Shown here: piece by piece, positions 44,136 through 52,159 of the stretch
How the letters are laid out: each line of letters starts with the position of its first letter
How positions within the stretch are numbered: the first letter of the stretch is position 1
Assembly: GCF_049059935.1 (NCBI RefSeq)
Contig: NZ_JBMGQR010000005.1
Coordinates: 47,882 to 111,881, forward strand
Length of the DNA stretch: 64,000 bases
Direction of reading: 5' to 3'
Origin: JAURVT01 sp049059935
GTDB lineage: Bacteria; Actinomycetota; Actinomycetes; Propionibacteriales; Nocardioidaceae
Program-made: the position numbers and the translations under genes
The notes under the pieces: model-generated
The model's input: the letters and a program-made list of their open reading frames with translations, nothing else
Database searches by the model: none
Told to the model about the DNA's origin: nothing

Positions 44136-45220
44136 CAGCCAAGCTCCTGCAGGTCGGTGGTCGCAGCGGTCAGCACGTCCGGTGGTCCGGCCGTCACGAC
44201 GAGGGTGTCTTCGATCCGCACCCCGCCACGTCCCGTCAGGTAGACCCCGGGCTCCATGGTGGCGGTGGTGCCAGCGAGGAGTCTACCGTCGTGCTTCGGC
44301 CCGATGAACGGGTCCTCGTGGATGACGAGGCCGACCCCGTGGCCGATGCCCGTGGTGAACGCCTCCAAGAGGCCGGCGTCGTCCAGGACGGCGCGTGCGG
44401 CGGCGTCGGACTCGGCCACCGGGCGCCCCGCGACCATGGCCTCGACCCCGGTGGCCTGGGCGGCGCGGACGGCGTCGTAGGCCTCGCGCTGCCAGTCGGC
44501 CGCGCGCCCGACGACGACGGTGCGCGTGCAGTCGGCGTGGTAGCCGTCGACGCGTGCGCCGAAGTCGATCTTGAGCAGGTCGCCCGAGCGGACCTCGCGG
44601 TCGGTGGGCTGGTGGTGCGGGATCGCGCTGTTCGGGCCGGTGGCCACGATGGTGTCGAACGCGATCGCCTCGGCGCCGAGGCCGTACATCCGCCACTCCA
44701 GGTCGCGGGCGATCTCGCGCTCGGTGCGCCCGAGCAGCGGCCCGGCGTGGATCGCGGCGAGGGCCTCGACGGAGATCGCGCACGCGCGACGCAGCGCATC
44801 CACCTCGGTGTCGTCCTTGACGACGCGCAGCTCCTCGACCGCCTGCTCCAGGCGGGCCGGCGTCGCTCCCCTCGCCTCGAGCAGGTCGACGAGCGACGCG
44901 TGCGCGTCGACGCTGAGGGTGTGGGTCTCGAGCGCGACCGACCCGGTGCCGGCGGGCAGCGACTCGACCAGCCGGGCGAGCGTCGCGCGGTCGACCACGC
45001 GCTCGACGTCGGGCGCCTCGGCCAGGCTCTGGTCGGCGTACCGGCCGTCGGTCGCGAGCAGCGGCGTGCCGTCGGCGCCGACCAGCAGCGCCGCGTTGGA
45101 GCCGGTGAACCCCGTCAGGTAGCGGACGTTGACGAGCGTCGTGACCAGCGCCGCGTCGACCTCCCGCTCGGTCAGGATCGCGGCGAGTCGCGCGCGTCGG
45201 GCGGCGTGGACGTCAGGCAT
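44135..45220 (-). CDS. pepP: Xaa-Pro aminopeptidase PepP
   Basis: M24 metallopeptidase that removes an N-terminal residue before proline. The 361-residue protein has an N-terminal creatinase-like domain and a pita-bread catalytic domain with metal ligands in KIDFGARVDGYHADCTRT (two Asp), GHGVGLVIHEDPF (His), METGVYL-like MEPGVYLTG (Glu) and GVRIEDTLVVT (Glu). Its pairing with efp, the polyproline factor, is a common actinobacterial arrangement. TAGGCT lies six bases before the ATG. Confidence 0.95.
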   Translation of the reverse strand: MPDVHAARRARLAAILTEREVDAALVTTLVNVRYLTGFTGSNAALLVGADGTPLLATDGRYADQSLAEAPDVERVVDRATLARLVESLPAGTGSVALETHTLSVDAHASLVDLLEARGATPARLEQAVEELRVVKDDTEVDALRRACAISVEALAAIHAGPLLGRTEREIARDLEWRMYGLGAEAIAFDTIVATGPNSAIPHHQPTDREVRSGDLLKIDFGARVDGYHADCTRTVVVGRAADWQREAYDAVRAAQATGVEAMVAGRPVAESDAAARAVLDDAGLLEAFTTGIGHGVGLVIHEDPFIGPKHDGRLLAGTTATMEPGVYLTGRGGVRIEDTLVVTAGPPDVLTAATTDLQELG

Positions 45221-45226
45221 CCCGCC

Positions 45227-45232
45227 AGCCTA
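45227..45232 (-). promoter_or_regulatory. pepP: Leaderless-type promoter of pepP-efp-nusB (TAGGCT)
   Basis: TAGGCT on the minus strand, six bases before the pepP ATG at 45220. Confidence 0.5.
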
Positions 45233-45255
45233 GGCGAGGGCGTCGCCGCGCCCCG

Positions 45256-45336
45256 GCGGTGCCTCACCCACCACGGCGGGGGTCGGCGGTGGCTGACCCA
45301 CGACATCCGCGGCCGTGGTGGTGGGTGGGCCACCGC
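45256..45336. repeat. Inverted and direct repeats downstream of aroB
   Basis: Two direct copies of a unit GCGGTGNCTNACCCAC (45256-45276 and 45286-45304) face one inverted copy (45313-45336) that ends seven bases from the aroB TAG stop. The last two give a hairpin; probable aro operon terminator without U-tract. Confidence 0.55.
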
Positions 45337-45343
45337 GTGAGGG

Positions 45344-46450
45344 CTAGGAGGAGATCTCGGCGTAGGCGGCGGTGAGGAGGGCCGGGTCGGGGCCGGGGAG
45401 GATCGCGGGCTGGGCGAGGGCGTCGAGGACGACGAAGCGCAGCTGGTCACCCCGGGTCTTCTTGTCGACGCGCATGGCGTCGTGCAGCTCGTTCCACTGA
45501 CCGGGGCGGTAGCTCGTGGGGAGGCCGAGGAGGTCGAGGATCCGGCGGTGCCGGTCGGCGAGGTCGTGGTCGATGCGTCCGGCGAGGCGGGCCAGCTGGG
45601 CGGCGAAGCACATGCCGATCGCGACGGCCGCGCCGTGACGGAAGCCGTAGTGCTCGACGCGCTCGACGGCGTGGCCGAGGGTGTGGCCGTAGTTCAGCGC
45701 CTCGCGGCCGACGCCGCCAGAGGCGCCCGTCTCGCGCAGGTCGCCGGCGACCACCTCGGCCTTGACCCGGATGCCGCGGACGACGAGCTCGCGCACGACG
45801 TCGCTGCGGACGTCGACCGCCGCCTCGGGGTCGGACTCGACGAGGTCGAGGATCGCGGGGTCGGCGATGAAGCCGCACTTGACCACCTCGGCGAGCCCGC
45901 TGCGCACCTCGTTGTCGGCCAGCGAGCCGAGGGTGTCGAGGTCGCACAGCACGCCGGCGGGCTCGTGGAACGCCCCGACCAGGTTCTTGCCGGCCGCGGT
46001 GTTGACCCCGGTCTTGCCGCCCACGGCGGCGTCGACCATGCCCAGCACCGTCGTGGGCACCGTCACCAGACGGACGCCGCGGAGCCAGGTGGCCGCGACG
46101 AAGCCGGCGAGGTCGGTCGTGGAGCCGCCGCCGACGCCGACGACGACGTCCGAGCGCGTGAACCCCTGCTCCCCCAGGACGCCCCAGGCGAAGGACGCGA
46201 CCTCGGCGGTCTTGGCCGACTCGCCGTCGGGCACCTCGACCGCGTGCGCCTCGTACCCCTGCGCGGCGAGCCGGTCGCGCAGGTGCGCCCCGGCGCCGGA
46301 CAGGGCCGAGGGGTGGACGACGGCGACGCGGCGCGCGTCCTCGCCGATCAGCTCGGGCAGCTCTCCGAGCACGCCGCGGCCGACGACGACGTCGTACGGC
46401 GCGGCGGAGGCGACGCGGACCCGCTCGGGGTCGGTCGTCGTGGCGTTCAT
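45344..46450 (-). CDS. aroB: 3-dehydroquinate synthase AroB
   Basis: Second shikimate step, cyclising DAHP to 3-dehydroquinate. The 368-residue protein has the NAD-binding GVGGGSTTDLAGFVAATWLRG and VPTTVLGMVDAAVGGKTGVN, the Zn segment AEVVKCGFIAD, and NYGHTLGHAVERVEHY with zinc-ligand His residues. ATG 46450 overlaps the aroK stop (TGATG). Confidence 0.97.
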   Translation of the reverse strand: MNATTTDPERVRVASAAPYDVVVGRGVLGELPELIGEDARRVAVVHPSALSGAGAHLRDRLAAQGYEAHAVEVPDGESAKTAEVASFAWGVLGEQGFTRSDVVVGVGGGSTTDLAGFVAATWLRGVRLVTVPTTVLGMVDAAVGGKTGVNTAAGKNLVGAFHEPAGVLCDLDTLGSLADNEVRSGLAEVVKCGFIADPAILDLVESDPEAAVDVRSDVVRELVVRGIRVKAEVVAGDLRETGASGGVGREALNYGHTLGHAVERVEHYGFRHGAAVAIGMCFAAQLARLAGRIDHDLADRHRRILDLLGLPTSYRPGQWNELHDAMRVDKKTRGDQLRFVVLDALAQPAILPGPDPALLTAAYAEISS

Positions 46451-46977
46451 CAGGTGACCCGTCTGTCGGTGTCCGTGGCCTCGACCAGGGCGACGACCCG
46501 GGTCGCGACGTCCTCGGGGGCGAGGTCGTCGGTCGGGACCACGTGCGTGGCGACGGCGAGGTAGTGCGGACGCCGCGCCTCGAGCAGGGTCCTCATCTGC
46601 GAGCGTACGTTGCCGAGCAACAGCGGGCGGGCCGAGTCGAGGCCCACGCGCCTGACGGCCGCGGCCACGCCGACGTCGAGCAGCACGACGGTGTGCGCTG
46701 CGAGCAGCTCGCGCGTCGTGGGGTCGAGCACCGCTCCCCCGCCCAGCGCGAGCACGCCCTCGTGCTCGTCGAGGGCGAGCGCGACGGCGGCGGACTCCAG
46801 CTCGCGGAACGCGGGCTCGCCGCGGTCGACGAAGATGTCGGCGATCTCCGCGCCCTGGGCGGCGACGACGTCGGCGTCGGTGTCGCGCATCGGATCGCCC
46901 CAGTGGGCCGCCAGCAGCGCGGCCACGGTGGTCTTGCCGGACCCCGGGGGCCCGACGAGGACGACGCGGGGCGCCAT
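46450..46977 (-). CDS. aroK: Shikimate kinase AroK
   Basis: Phosphorylates shikimate. The 175-residue P-loop kinase shows GPPGSGKTTVAALLA (residues 9-23), the shikimate-binding DTDADVVAA, RGEPAFRELE and LGGGAVLDP. ATG 46977 overlaps the aroC stop by one base (TGATG). Second gene of aroC-aroK-aroB. Confidence 0.97.
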   Translation of the reverse strand: MAPRVVLVGPPGSGKTTVAALLAAHWGDPMRDTDADVVAAQGAEIADIFVDRGEPAFRELESAAVALALDEHEGVLALGGGAVLDPTTRELLAAHTVVLLDVGVAAAVRRVGLDSARPLLLGNVRSQMRTLLEARRPHYLAVATHVVPTDDLAPEDVATRVVALVEATDTDRRVT

Positions 46978-48155
46978 CAGCGGACGGCGAGCGAGTCGAG
47001 GTACCCGGTCACGTTGCGGCGGGTCTCGGGCACCGAGTCGCCGCCGAACTTCTCGAGCACCACGTCGGCGAGGACCAGCGCGACCATCGCCTCGGCGACG
47101 ATGCCGGCGGCGGGCACCGCGCACACGTCGGAGCGCTGGTGGTGCGCCTTGGTCTGCTCCCCGGTGGCGACGTCGACCGTGCGGAGCGCCCGCGGCACCG
47201 TGGCGATGGGCTTCATCGCGGCGCGGACGCGCAGCACCTCGCCGGTGCTCATCCCGCCCTCGGTGCCGCCCGAGCGGCCGGACGTGCGGCGCAGCCGGCC
47301 GTCGTCGGTGACGATCTCGTCGTGGGCGAGCGACCCGCGGGTGCGGGCGAGCTCGAAGCCGTCGCCGACCTCGACGCCCTTGATGGCCTGGATGCCCATC
47401 AGCGCGGCGGCCAGGCGTGCGTCGAGCCGGCGGTCCCAGTGGGCGTGGCTGCCCAGGCCCGGCGGGAGGCCGCGGACGACGACCTCGACGACGCCGCCGA
47501 GGGTGTCGCCGTCCTTGTGGGCCTGGTCGATCTCGGCGACCATCGCGGCGCTGGTCGCGGGGTCGTGGCAGCGCACGGGGTCGGCGTCGAGCGCCTCGAC
47601 GTCGCCGGCCTCGGGCACCGAGCCGGCCGGCGCACGCACGGTGCCGAGCTCGACGACGTGGCTCAGCACCGTGACGTCGAGCGCCTGGTCGAGGAACGCG
47701 GTGGCGACGGCGCCGAGCGCGACGCGTGCCGCGGTCTCGCGGGCGCTGGCCCGCTCGAGGACGGGGCGCGCCTCCTCGAAGCCGTACTTCTGCATGCCCG
47801 CGAGGTCGGCGTGGCCGGGCCGCGGACGGGTGAGCGGGGCGTTGCGGGCGAGCGCCGCGAGGACCTCGGGGTCGACGGGGTCGGCCGACATCACCTGGTC
47901 CCACTTGGGCCACTCGCTGTTGCCGATGCGCATCGCGACGGGGCTGCCGAGCGTCGAGCCGTGGCGGATGCCGCCGATCACCTCGAGCTCGTCGGCCTCG
48001 AACTTCATCCGGGCGCCGCGGCCGTAGCCGAGGCGACGACGCGCGAGTGCCTCCTGCACCTGCTTGCTGGAGACCTGCACGCCGGCCGGGAGTCCTTCGA
48101 GCACGGCCACGAGCGCGGGGCCGTGGGACTCACCTGCGGTCAACCATCGGAGCAT
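46977..48155 (-). CDS. aroC: Chorismate synthase AroC
   Basis: FMN-dependent last step to chorismate. The 392-residue protein has the N-terminal MLRWLTAGESHGPALVAVLEG, GRGARMKFEADE, RPRPGHADLAGMQKY and the C-terminal GRSGGTEGGMSTGEVLRVRAAMKPI (FMN/phosphate region). CATGCT lies six bases before ATG 48155 and no Shine-Dalgarno is present, so it may be leaderless. Confidence 0.98.
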   Translation of the reverse strand: MLRWLTAGESHGPALVAVLEGLPAGVQVSSKQVQEALARRRLGYGRGARMKFEADELEVIGGIRHGSTLGSPVAMRIGNSEWPKWDQVMSADPVDPEVLAALARNAPLTRPRPGHADLAGMQKYGFEEARPVLERASARETAARVALGAVATAFLDQALDVTVLSHVVELGTVRAPAGSVPEAGDVEALDADPVRCHDPATSAAMVAEIDQAHKDGDTLGGVVEVVVRGLPPGLGSHAHWDRRLDARLAAALMGIQAIKGVEVGDGFELARTRGSLAHDEIVTDDGRLRRTSGRSGGTEGGMSTGEVLRVRAAMKPIATVPRALRTVDVATGEQTKAHHQRSDVCAVPAAGIVAEAMVALVLADVVLEKFGGDSVPETRRNVTGYLDSLAVR

Positions 48156-48186
48156 GGCGCAAGCATGTCACGGCGTGCGTGCGGGC

Positions 48187-48975
48187 TCAGGACCAGCCGA
48201 CGGCACCGCCGATGGCCGGCGTGGCGACGACGCCGATCCAGGTGCCGAGCAGCAGGAACGGGCCGAAGGCGTAGCCCTTGCGGTCGACCACCTTGGCCAC
48301 CGACAGCAGCCCGCCCACGACGGCGCCCACCAGGAACGCGGCGTACAGGCCGACGACCACCTCGTGCCACCCGAGCCAGCCGAGGCTCATGCCGAGGATG
48401 CCGGACAGGCGGACGTCGCCGTAGCCGATGCCGCGGCGGTAGACCAGCCACATCAGCAGGAACACCGCGAACACCGCCACCCACGCCAGCCCCGCCCGCA
48501 GCAGCGCCGACCACTCCCCCGACACCAGCGCCGCCCCTGCCAGCAGCAGCGCCATCACGGGGTACGACGGCGCGACGAGCCGGAACGGCAGCAGCCGGGT
48601 GGTCCAGTCGACGTACGACAGCAGCACGCCGAGCACGCTCAGGTACGCCCAGGCGGGCAGCGACGGGTCCGGCCCCAGCACCAGCCCGATCGTCCCGGAC
48701 GCGACCGCGGCGACGACGCCGAGCCGCACCCCGAGGCCGGGCCGGGCGGCCAGCTCGGCGTACGGCACCTTCGCGGGCACCGGTGGGGCCGGGTCGTCCG
48801 CGACGGGCTCGACGCCGGCGACCGACTCGTCGACGACCTCGCCGGCGGACGGCGGGGCGTCCTCGTCGTCCGGTGGCGGCTCGGGCAGCCGCGCCAGCAC
48901 GCGCGGCGCGAGCCAGCCGCCGGCTCCTCCCACCACGGCCATGACGAACGCGACGACGAGGTGGGCCCAGGACAC
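48187..48975 (-). CDS. Type IV prepilin-type A24 peptidase without methylase domain
   Basis: A 262-residue integral membrane aspartyl protease of the A24 family, with catalytic Asp123 in SYVDWTTRLLP and Asp187 in GYGDVRLSG (GxGD). About seven helices follow a Pro/Asp/Glu-rich loop (residues 31-70). The Cys-rich N-terminal methyltransferase domain of PilD is absent, as in small Flp/Tad-type peptidases. No pilin genes are near. Leaderless-type TAGGCT six bases before GTG 48975; divergent from the GNAT gene. Confidence 0.88.
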   Translation of the reverse strand: MSWAHLVVAFVMAVVGGAGGWLAPRVLARLPEPPPDDEDAPPSAGEVVDESVAGVEPVADDPAPPVPAKVPYAELAARPGLGVRLGVVAAVASGTIGLVLGPDPSLPAWAYLSVLGVLLSYVDWTTRLLPFRLVAPSYPVMALLLAGAALVSGEWSALLRAGLAWVAVFAVFLLMWLVYRRGIGYGDVRLSGILGMSLGWLGWHEVVVGLYAAFLVGAVVGGLLSVAKVVDRKGYAFGPFLLLGTWIGVVATPAIGGAVGWS

Positions 48976-48981
48976 CCGCCG

Positions 48982-48987
48982 AGCCTA
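48982..48987 (-). promoter_or_regulatory. Leaderless-type promoter of the A24 peptidase (TAGGCT)
   Basis: TAGGCT six bases before the GTG at 48975, in the 30-base divergent gap with the GNAT gene. Confidence 0.45.
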
Positions 48988-49005
48988 GTGCGAGGATCGG
49001 CCACC

Positions 49006-49443
49006 ATGACCGTCATCCACACCCTCGCGTGGGACGACCTCCCACCCCGCACGGCCTACGCGGTGCTGCGGCTGCGCGTCGACGTCTTCGTCGTCGAGCA
49101 GGAGTGCCCCTACCCCGAGCTCGACGGGCGCGACCTCGAGCCCGGCGCCCTCCACGTCGTCGCCACCGACGGCGACGACGTCGTCGGGACGCTGCGGGTG
49201 CTCACCGATCCCGACGGCGGCTCGCGCATCGGCCGCGTGTGCGTCGCCGCGTCCGCCCGCGGCTCGGGCCTCGCCGCCCGCCTGATGGAGGCCGCGCACG
49301 CCGTCACCGGTGAATCCCCCACCGTCCTCGACGCCCAGGCCCACCTGCAGCACTGGTACGCGCGATTCGGGTACGCCGCGGCGTCCGAGGAGTTCCTGGA
49401 GGACGGGATCCCTCACGTGACGATGCGGCGTTCTCTGGGCTGA
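49006..49443 (+). CDS. GNAT N-acetyltransferase, ElaA-like
   Basis: A 145-residue single-domain GNAT resembling ElaA: LRLRVDVFVVEQECPYPELDGRD near the N-terminus, GTLRVLTDPDGGSRIGRVCVAASARGSG with the acetyl-CoA loop, and QHWYARFGYAAASEEFLEDGIPHV at the C-terminus (the usual FxExGIPH end). Substrate unknown. ATG 49006; GAGG lies ten bases upstream. Convergent with aroE. Confidence 0.9.
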   Translation: MTVIHTLAWDDLPPRTAYAVLRLRVDVFVVEQECPYPELDGRDLEPGALHVVATDGDDVVGTLRVLTDPDGGSRIGRVCVAASARGSGLAARLMEAAHAVTGESPTVLDAQAHLQHWYARFGYAAASEEFLEDGIPHVTMRRSLG

Positions 49444-49736
49444 GGGGCCCCTGCTGCTTCGGCGGCGGTCGCGGAGGACCGTCCGCTTCTGGCGGCCGGC
49501 GGAAAGGCGCAGCGAAGGCGGGCACGCGGTCCGATGGTCGGTCGGGTGCGGGCCGACGTCCGTGGGCCTGTGCGACCGATCCGTCTCACAAGCCGAGACG
49601 CCGGGCTGCAACCAGCCCGCACCCGACCGCCGACCACCGGCCGCGCCGCCCCTAGGTGCGCCCTTCCCGAGCCGCAAGCAGCCGGCGATCCGCCCGCGCG
49701 AGAAGCCGGGGCAGCAGCGGCCACCGAGCGCCACCG
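49444..49736. other. Non-coding gap between convergent genes, with an inverted repeat
   Basis: A 293-base gap, the largest unexplained stretch in the window. Arms at 49535-49553 and 49615-49636 (TGGTCGGTCGGGTGCGGGC and its inverse with a three-base insertion) can form a long hairpin over about 60 bases. The remaining sequence shows no start with ribosome site and no family I recognise in any frame. It may hold terminators for both genes or the remnant of a lost gene. Confidence 0.5.
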
Positions 49737-50543
49737 TCAGCGCGACCCCAGCTCCTCGAGCGCGGCGACGCGGAGGGCGTCGGCGGACACCTCACGCCCG
49801 GTCATCAGGCCCACCTGGAGGACGGCCTGGTGCGCGAGGAGGTCGAGGCCGGTGACGACGGGGACGCCGGCGGCCTCGGCGGCGGAGGCGACCGGGGTGG
49901 GCCAGGGGTCGTAGAGGACATCGAAGACGGCGCCCGCGCGCGACACGTGGGTCGGCGCACGGTCGGCGACGGACGCGCCGGGCACCGTCGAGACCAGCAG
50001 GTCGACGACGCCGGTGTGCTCGTGGGCGAGGTCGAGCACGTCGACGTCGACGCCGAGCCGCGTGCCCAGCGCGACGACCTCGGCCGCTCGGGTGACGTCG
50101 CGGACCACCACCTCGGCGCGCTCCAGGCCGCCTGCCGCCAGGGCGGCGAGGACGGACGCCGCCGTGGCCCCGCCGCCGAGCAGGCGCGCCGTCCGCACGC
50201 CGCCGACACCGCGCTCGGCCATGGCGGCCGTGACGCCCGGGACGTCGGTGTTGTCGCCGACGCGCCGACCGTCGGTCAGCACGACGGTGTTGGCCGCCCC
50301 GACCTCGGCCGCGAGCGGCGACACGTCGTCGAGCATCCCGAGCACCGCGCGCTTGAGCGGCATGGTGAGGGACAGCCCGCGCCACGAGTCGTCGAGCCCG
50401 TCGAGGAACGCCTCCAGGTCGGCCTCGGCGACCTCGTGCGCGTCGTACGTCCAGCCGTCGAGCCCGAGGCGCGCGTAGGCGGCGCGGTGCATGGCCGGCG
50501 ACAGCGAGTGCGCCACCGGGCGGCCGAGCACCCCGCACCGCAC
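49737..50543 (-). CDS. aroE: Shikimate dehydrogenase AroE
   Basis: Reduces dehydroshikimate to shikimate. The 268-residue protein has the substrate motif GRPVAHSLSPAMHRAAY, catalytic Lys in SLTMPLKRAV, NTVV and GDNTDVPG, and a Rossmann-type RLLGGGATAASVLAAL for NADP. GTG 50543 lies 17 bases after the mltG stop; no better start is seen. Last gene of the alaS-ruvX-mltG-aroE string. Confidence 0.95.
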   Translation of the reverse strand: MRCGVLGRPVAHSLSPAMHRAAYARLGLDGWTYDAHEVAEADLEAFLDGLDDSWRGLSLTMPLKRAVLGMLDDVSPLAAEVGAANTVVLTDGRRVGDNTDVPGVTAAMAERGVGGVRTARLLGGGATAASVLAALAAGGLERAEVVVRDVTRAAEVVALGTRLGVDVDVLDLAHEHTGVVDLLVSTVPGASVADRAPTHVSRAGAVFDVLYDPWPTPVASAAEAAGVPVVTGLDLLAHQAVLQVGLMTGREVSADALRVAALEELGSR

Positions 50544-50560
50544 GTCAGCGGCGCGAGGGC

Positions 50561-51703
50561 TCAGCACAGGTCGGACTTGCGGCAGTACGCGCGGAACTTC
50601 TCCACGTTCTTCAGGTGCTCGGCGTAGCTCGCGGTGAACACCGTGTCGCCGGTCTCCAGGTTCTGCGGCATGAAGTACAGCCAGTCGCCCTCGGCCGGGT
50701 TCAGTGCGGCCTCGATGGTGCGCTCGCCGGGCGAGCCGATCGGTCCGGGAGGCAGGCCGGTGTTGCGGTAGGTGTTGTACTTCGAGTCGACGTTGCGCTC
50801 GGCCTCGGTCGTCCACACGTCGCCCTTGCGCTGGCTGACGTAGGTGATCGTGGAGTCCATCTGCAGCGCCTGACCCTCGTCGAGGCGGTTGTAGATGACG
50901 CGGGCGACCTTGGGGAGGTCCTCGTCGCGCTTGGCCTCGTACTCGATGATGCTCGCCACCGTGAGCGCCTGCTCGGTGGTGATGCCCAGCGCCTTGGCGC
51001 GGGCGTCGATGTCGAGCGACTGCTCCACCTCGACGGTCTTGGCCACCATCTGCGACAGCAGCTCGGTGGCGGTGGTGTCGGGCTTGACCTCGTAGGTCGC
51101 CGGGAACAGGTAGCCCTCGGGGTTGTCGCGGGCCACCGCGGGCAGGCCGATCGAGTCGGGGTCGTCGAGGGCGGCGGTCAGCGCCTCCTCGGTGATGTCG
51201 GTGTTCGCCGCGATCCGCTCGACGATCTGCCCGACGCGGAAGCCCTCGGGGATCGCGACGGAGGTCTGCAGCAGGTTCGCGGTGTCGGAGAGCTCGTCGA
51301 GCGCCCACTTGGACGACATCTTCTCGCGCAGCTGGTAGGTGCCCGGCTGGATCGCCTGGGCGCGCTCGTCGGTGTTGGCGAGCTCGATGAAGGCGTCGAC
51401 GCTGGCGACCACGCCCTTGGACTTGAGCGTCCGGCCGATGGCCGCGGCGGTGTCGCCCTGCTTGACCTCGACCTGCACCTCACCGGTGCCCTGCCCGCTG
51501 TAGTCCTCGGGGCCGTTGATCCACCCACTGACGGCGCCGGCGCCCTTGGAGACGCCGACGTACGCGCCGACGAGCAGCGCCGCCACCACGACCACGACGA
51601 ACGCGCAGCCCCACGGCTTCCTCTTCCGGGGCGCGGCGCGACGGCCACCGCCGCCGCGTCGTCCGTCGCCCTCGTCGTTCAGGTCGAGTCCGATGCCGCT
51701 CAC
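50561..51703 (-). CDS. mltG: Endolytic murein transglycosylase MltG
   Basis: Membrane-anchored peptidoglycan terminase that cleaves nascent glycan. The 380-residue protein has a basic cytosolic N-terminus (GRRAAPRKRKP), one transmembrane helix (about 33-50), a LysM-like region near 78-120, and the YceG catalytic domain with Glu254 in ASIIEYEAKRDEDLP, then MDSTITY and NTYRNTGLPPGPI. GTG 51703 overlaps the ruvX stop (GTGA). Confidence 0.95.
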   Translation of the reverse strand: MSGIGLDLNDEGDGRRGGGGRRAAPRKRKPWGCAFVVVVVAALLVGAYVGVSKGAGAVSGWINGPEDYSGQGTGEVQVEVKQGDTAAAIGRTLKSKGVVASVDAFIELANTDERAQAIQPGTYQLREKMSSKWALDELSDTANLLQTSVAIPEGFRVGQIVERIAANTDITEEALTAALDDPDSIGLPAVARDNPEGYLFPATYEVKPDTTATELLSQMVAKTVEVEQSLDIDARAKALGITTEQALTVASIIEYEAKRDEDLPKVARVIYNRLDEGQALQMDSTITYVSQRKGDVWTTEAERNVDSKYNTYRNTGLPPGPIGSPGERTIEAALNPAEGDWLYFMPQNLETGDTVFTASYAEHLKNVEKFRAYCRKSDLC

Positions 51704-52158
51704 GCGATCACGTCCAGTGTCTCCCCGGGTGCGCGCCCACTGGCGCGCTCGGTGTCGAGGGCGTGCTGCAGGATCACTACTGCCGCCACCTGGTCCACGA
51801 CGGCTCGCCGCCGCGCCCCCTTGCGTCCTTGCGATCGCAGCTGGTTCTCGGCGCTCACCGTCGAGAGCCTCTCGTCGACGAGGCGCACGGGTACGGGCGC
51901 CACGGCGCGGGCGATCTGCTCGGCATAGGACCGCACTCTACGTGCCGCGGGCCCGAGCTTCCCCGACAGTGACCGCGGCAGGCCGACGACCACCTCGCTC
52001 GCCTCGTGCTCGTGGGCGATGACGACGAGGCGCGCGATGGCGCCGTCGCCTGCGGCGACGGTCTCCACCGGGGTGGCGATGAGACCACTCGGGTCGCTCC
52101 TCGCCACCCCGATGCGGACGTCCCCGACGTCGACGCCGATCCGGGTCCCGGGCCGCAC
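51700..52158 (-). CDS. ruvX: Holliday junction resolvase-like protein RuvX (YqgF)
   Basis: RNase H-fold nuclease implicated in 16S rRNA 5'-end processing. The 152-residue protein shows the first catalytic Asp in RIGVDVGDVRIGVARSD, VVGLPRSLSGKLG, VDERLSTVSAE and the last acidic residue in RRAVVDQVAAVVILQ. GTG 52158 begins one base after the alaS stop region. It couples alaS to mltG. Confidence 0.93.
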   Translation of the reverse strand: MRPGTRIGVDVGDVRIGVARSDPSGLIATPVETVAAGDGAIARLVVIAHEHEASEVVVGLPRSLSGKLGPAARRVRSYAEQIARAVAPVPVRLVDERLSTVSAENQLRSQGRKGARRRAVVDQVAAVVILQHALDTERASGRAPGETLDVIA

Positions 52159-52159
52159 G

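Noticed and set aside
49444..49736. Small hypothetical gene on either strand
   Set aside because: Frames through the gap are composition-driven, without ribosome sites or recognisable protein segments.
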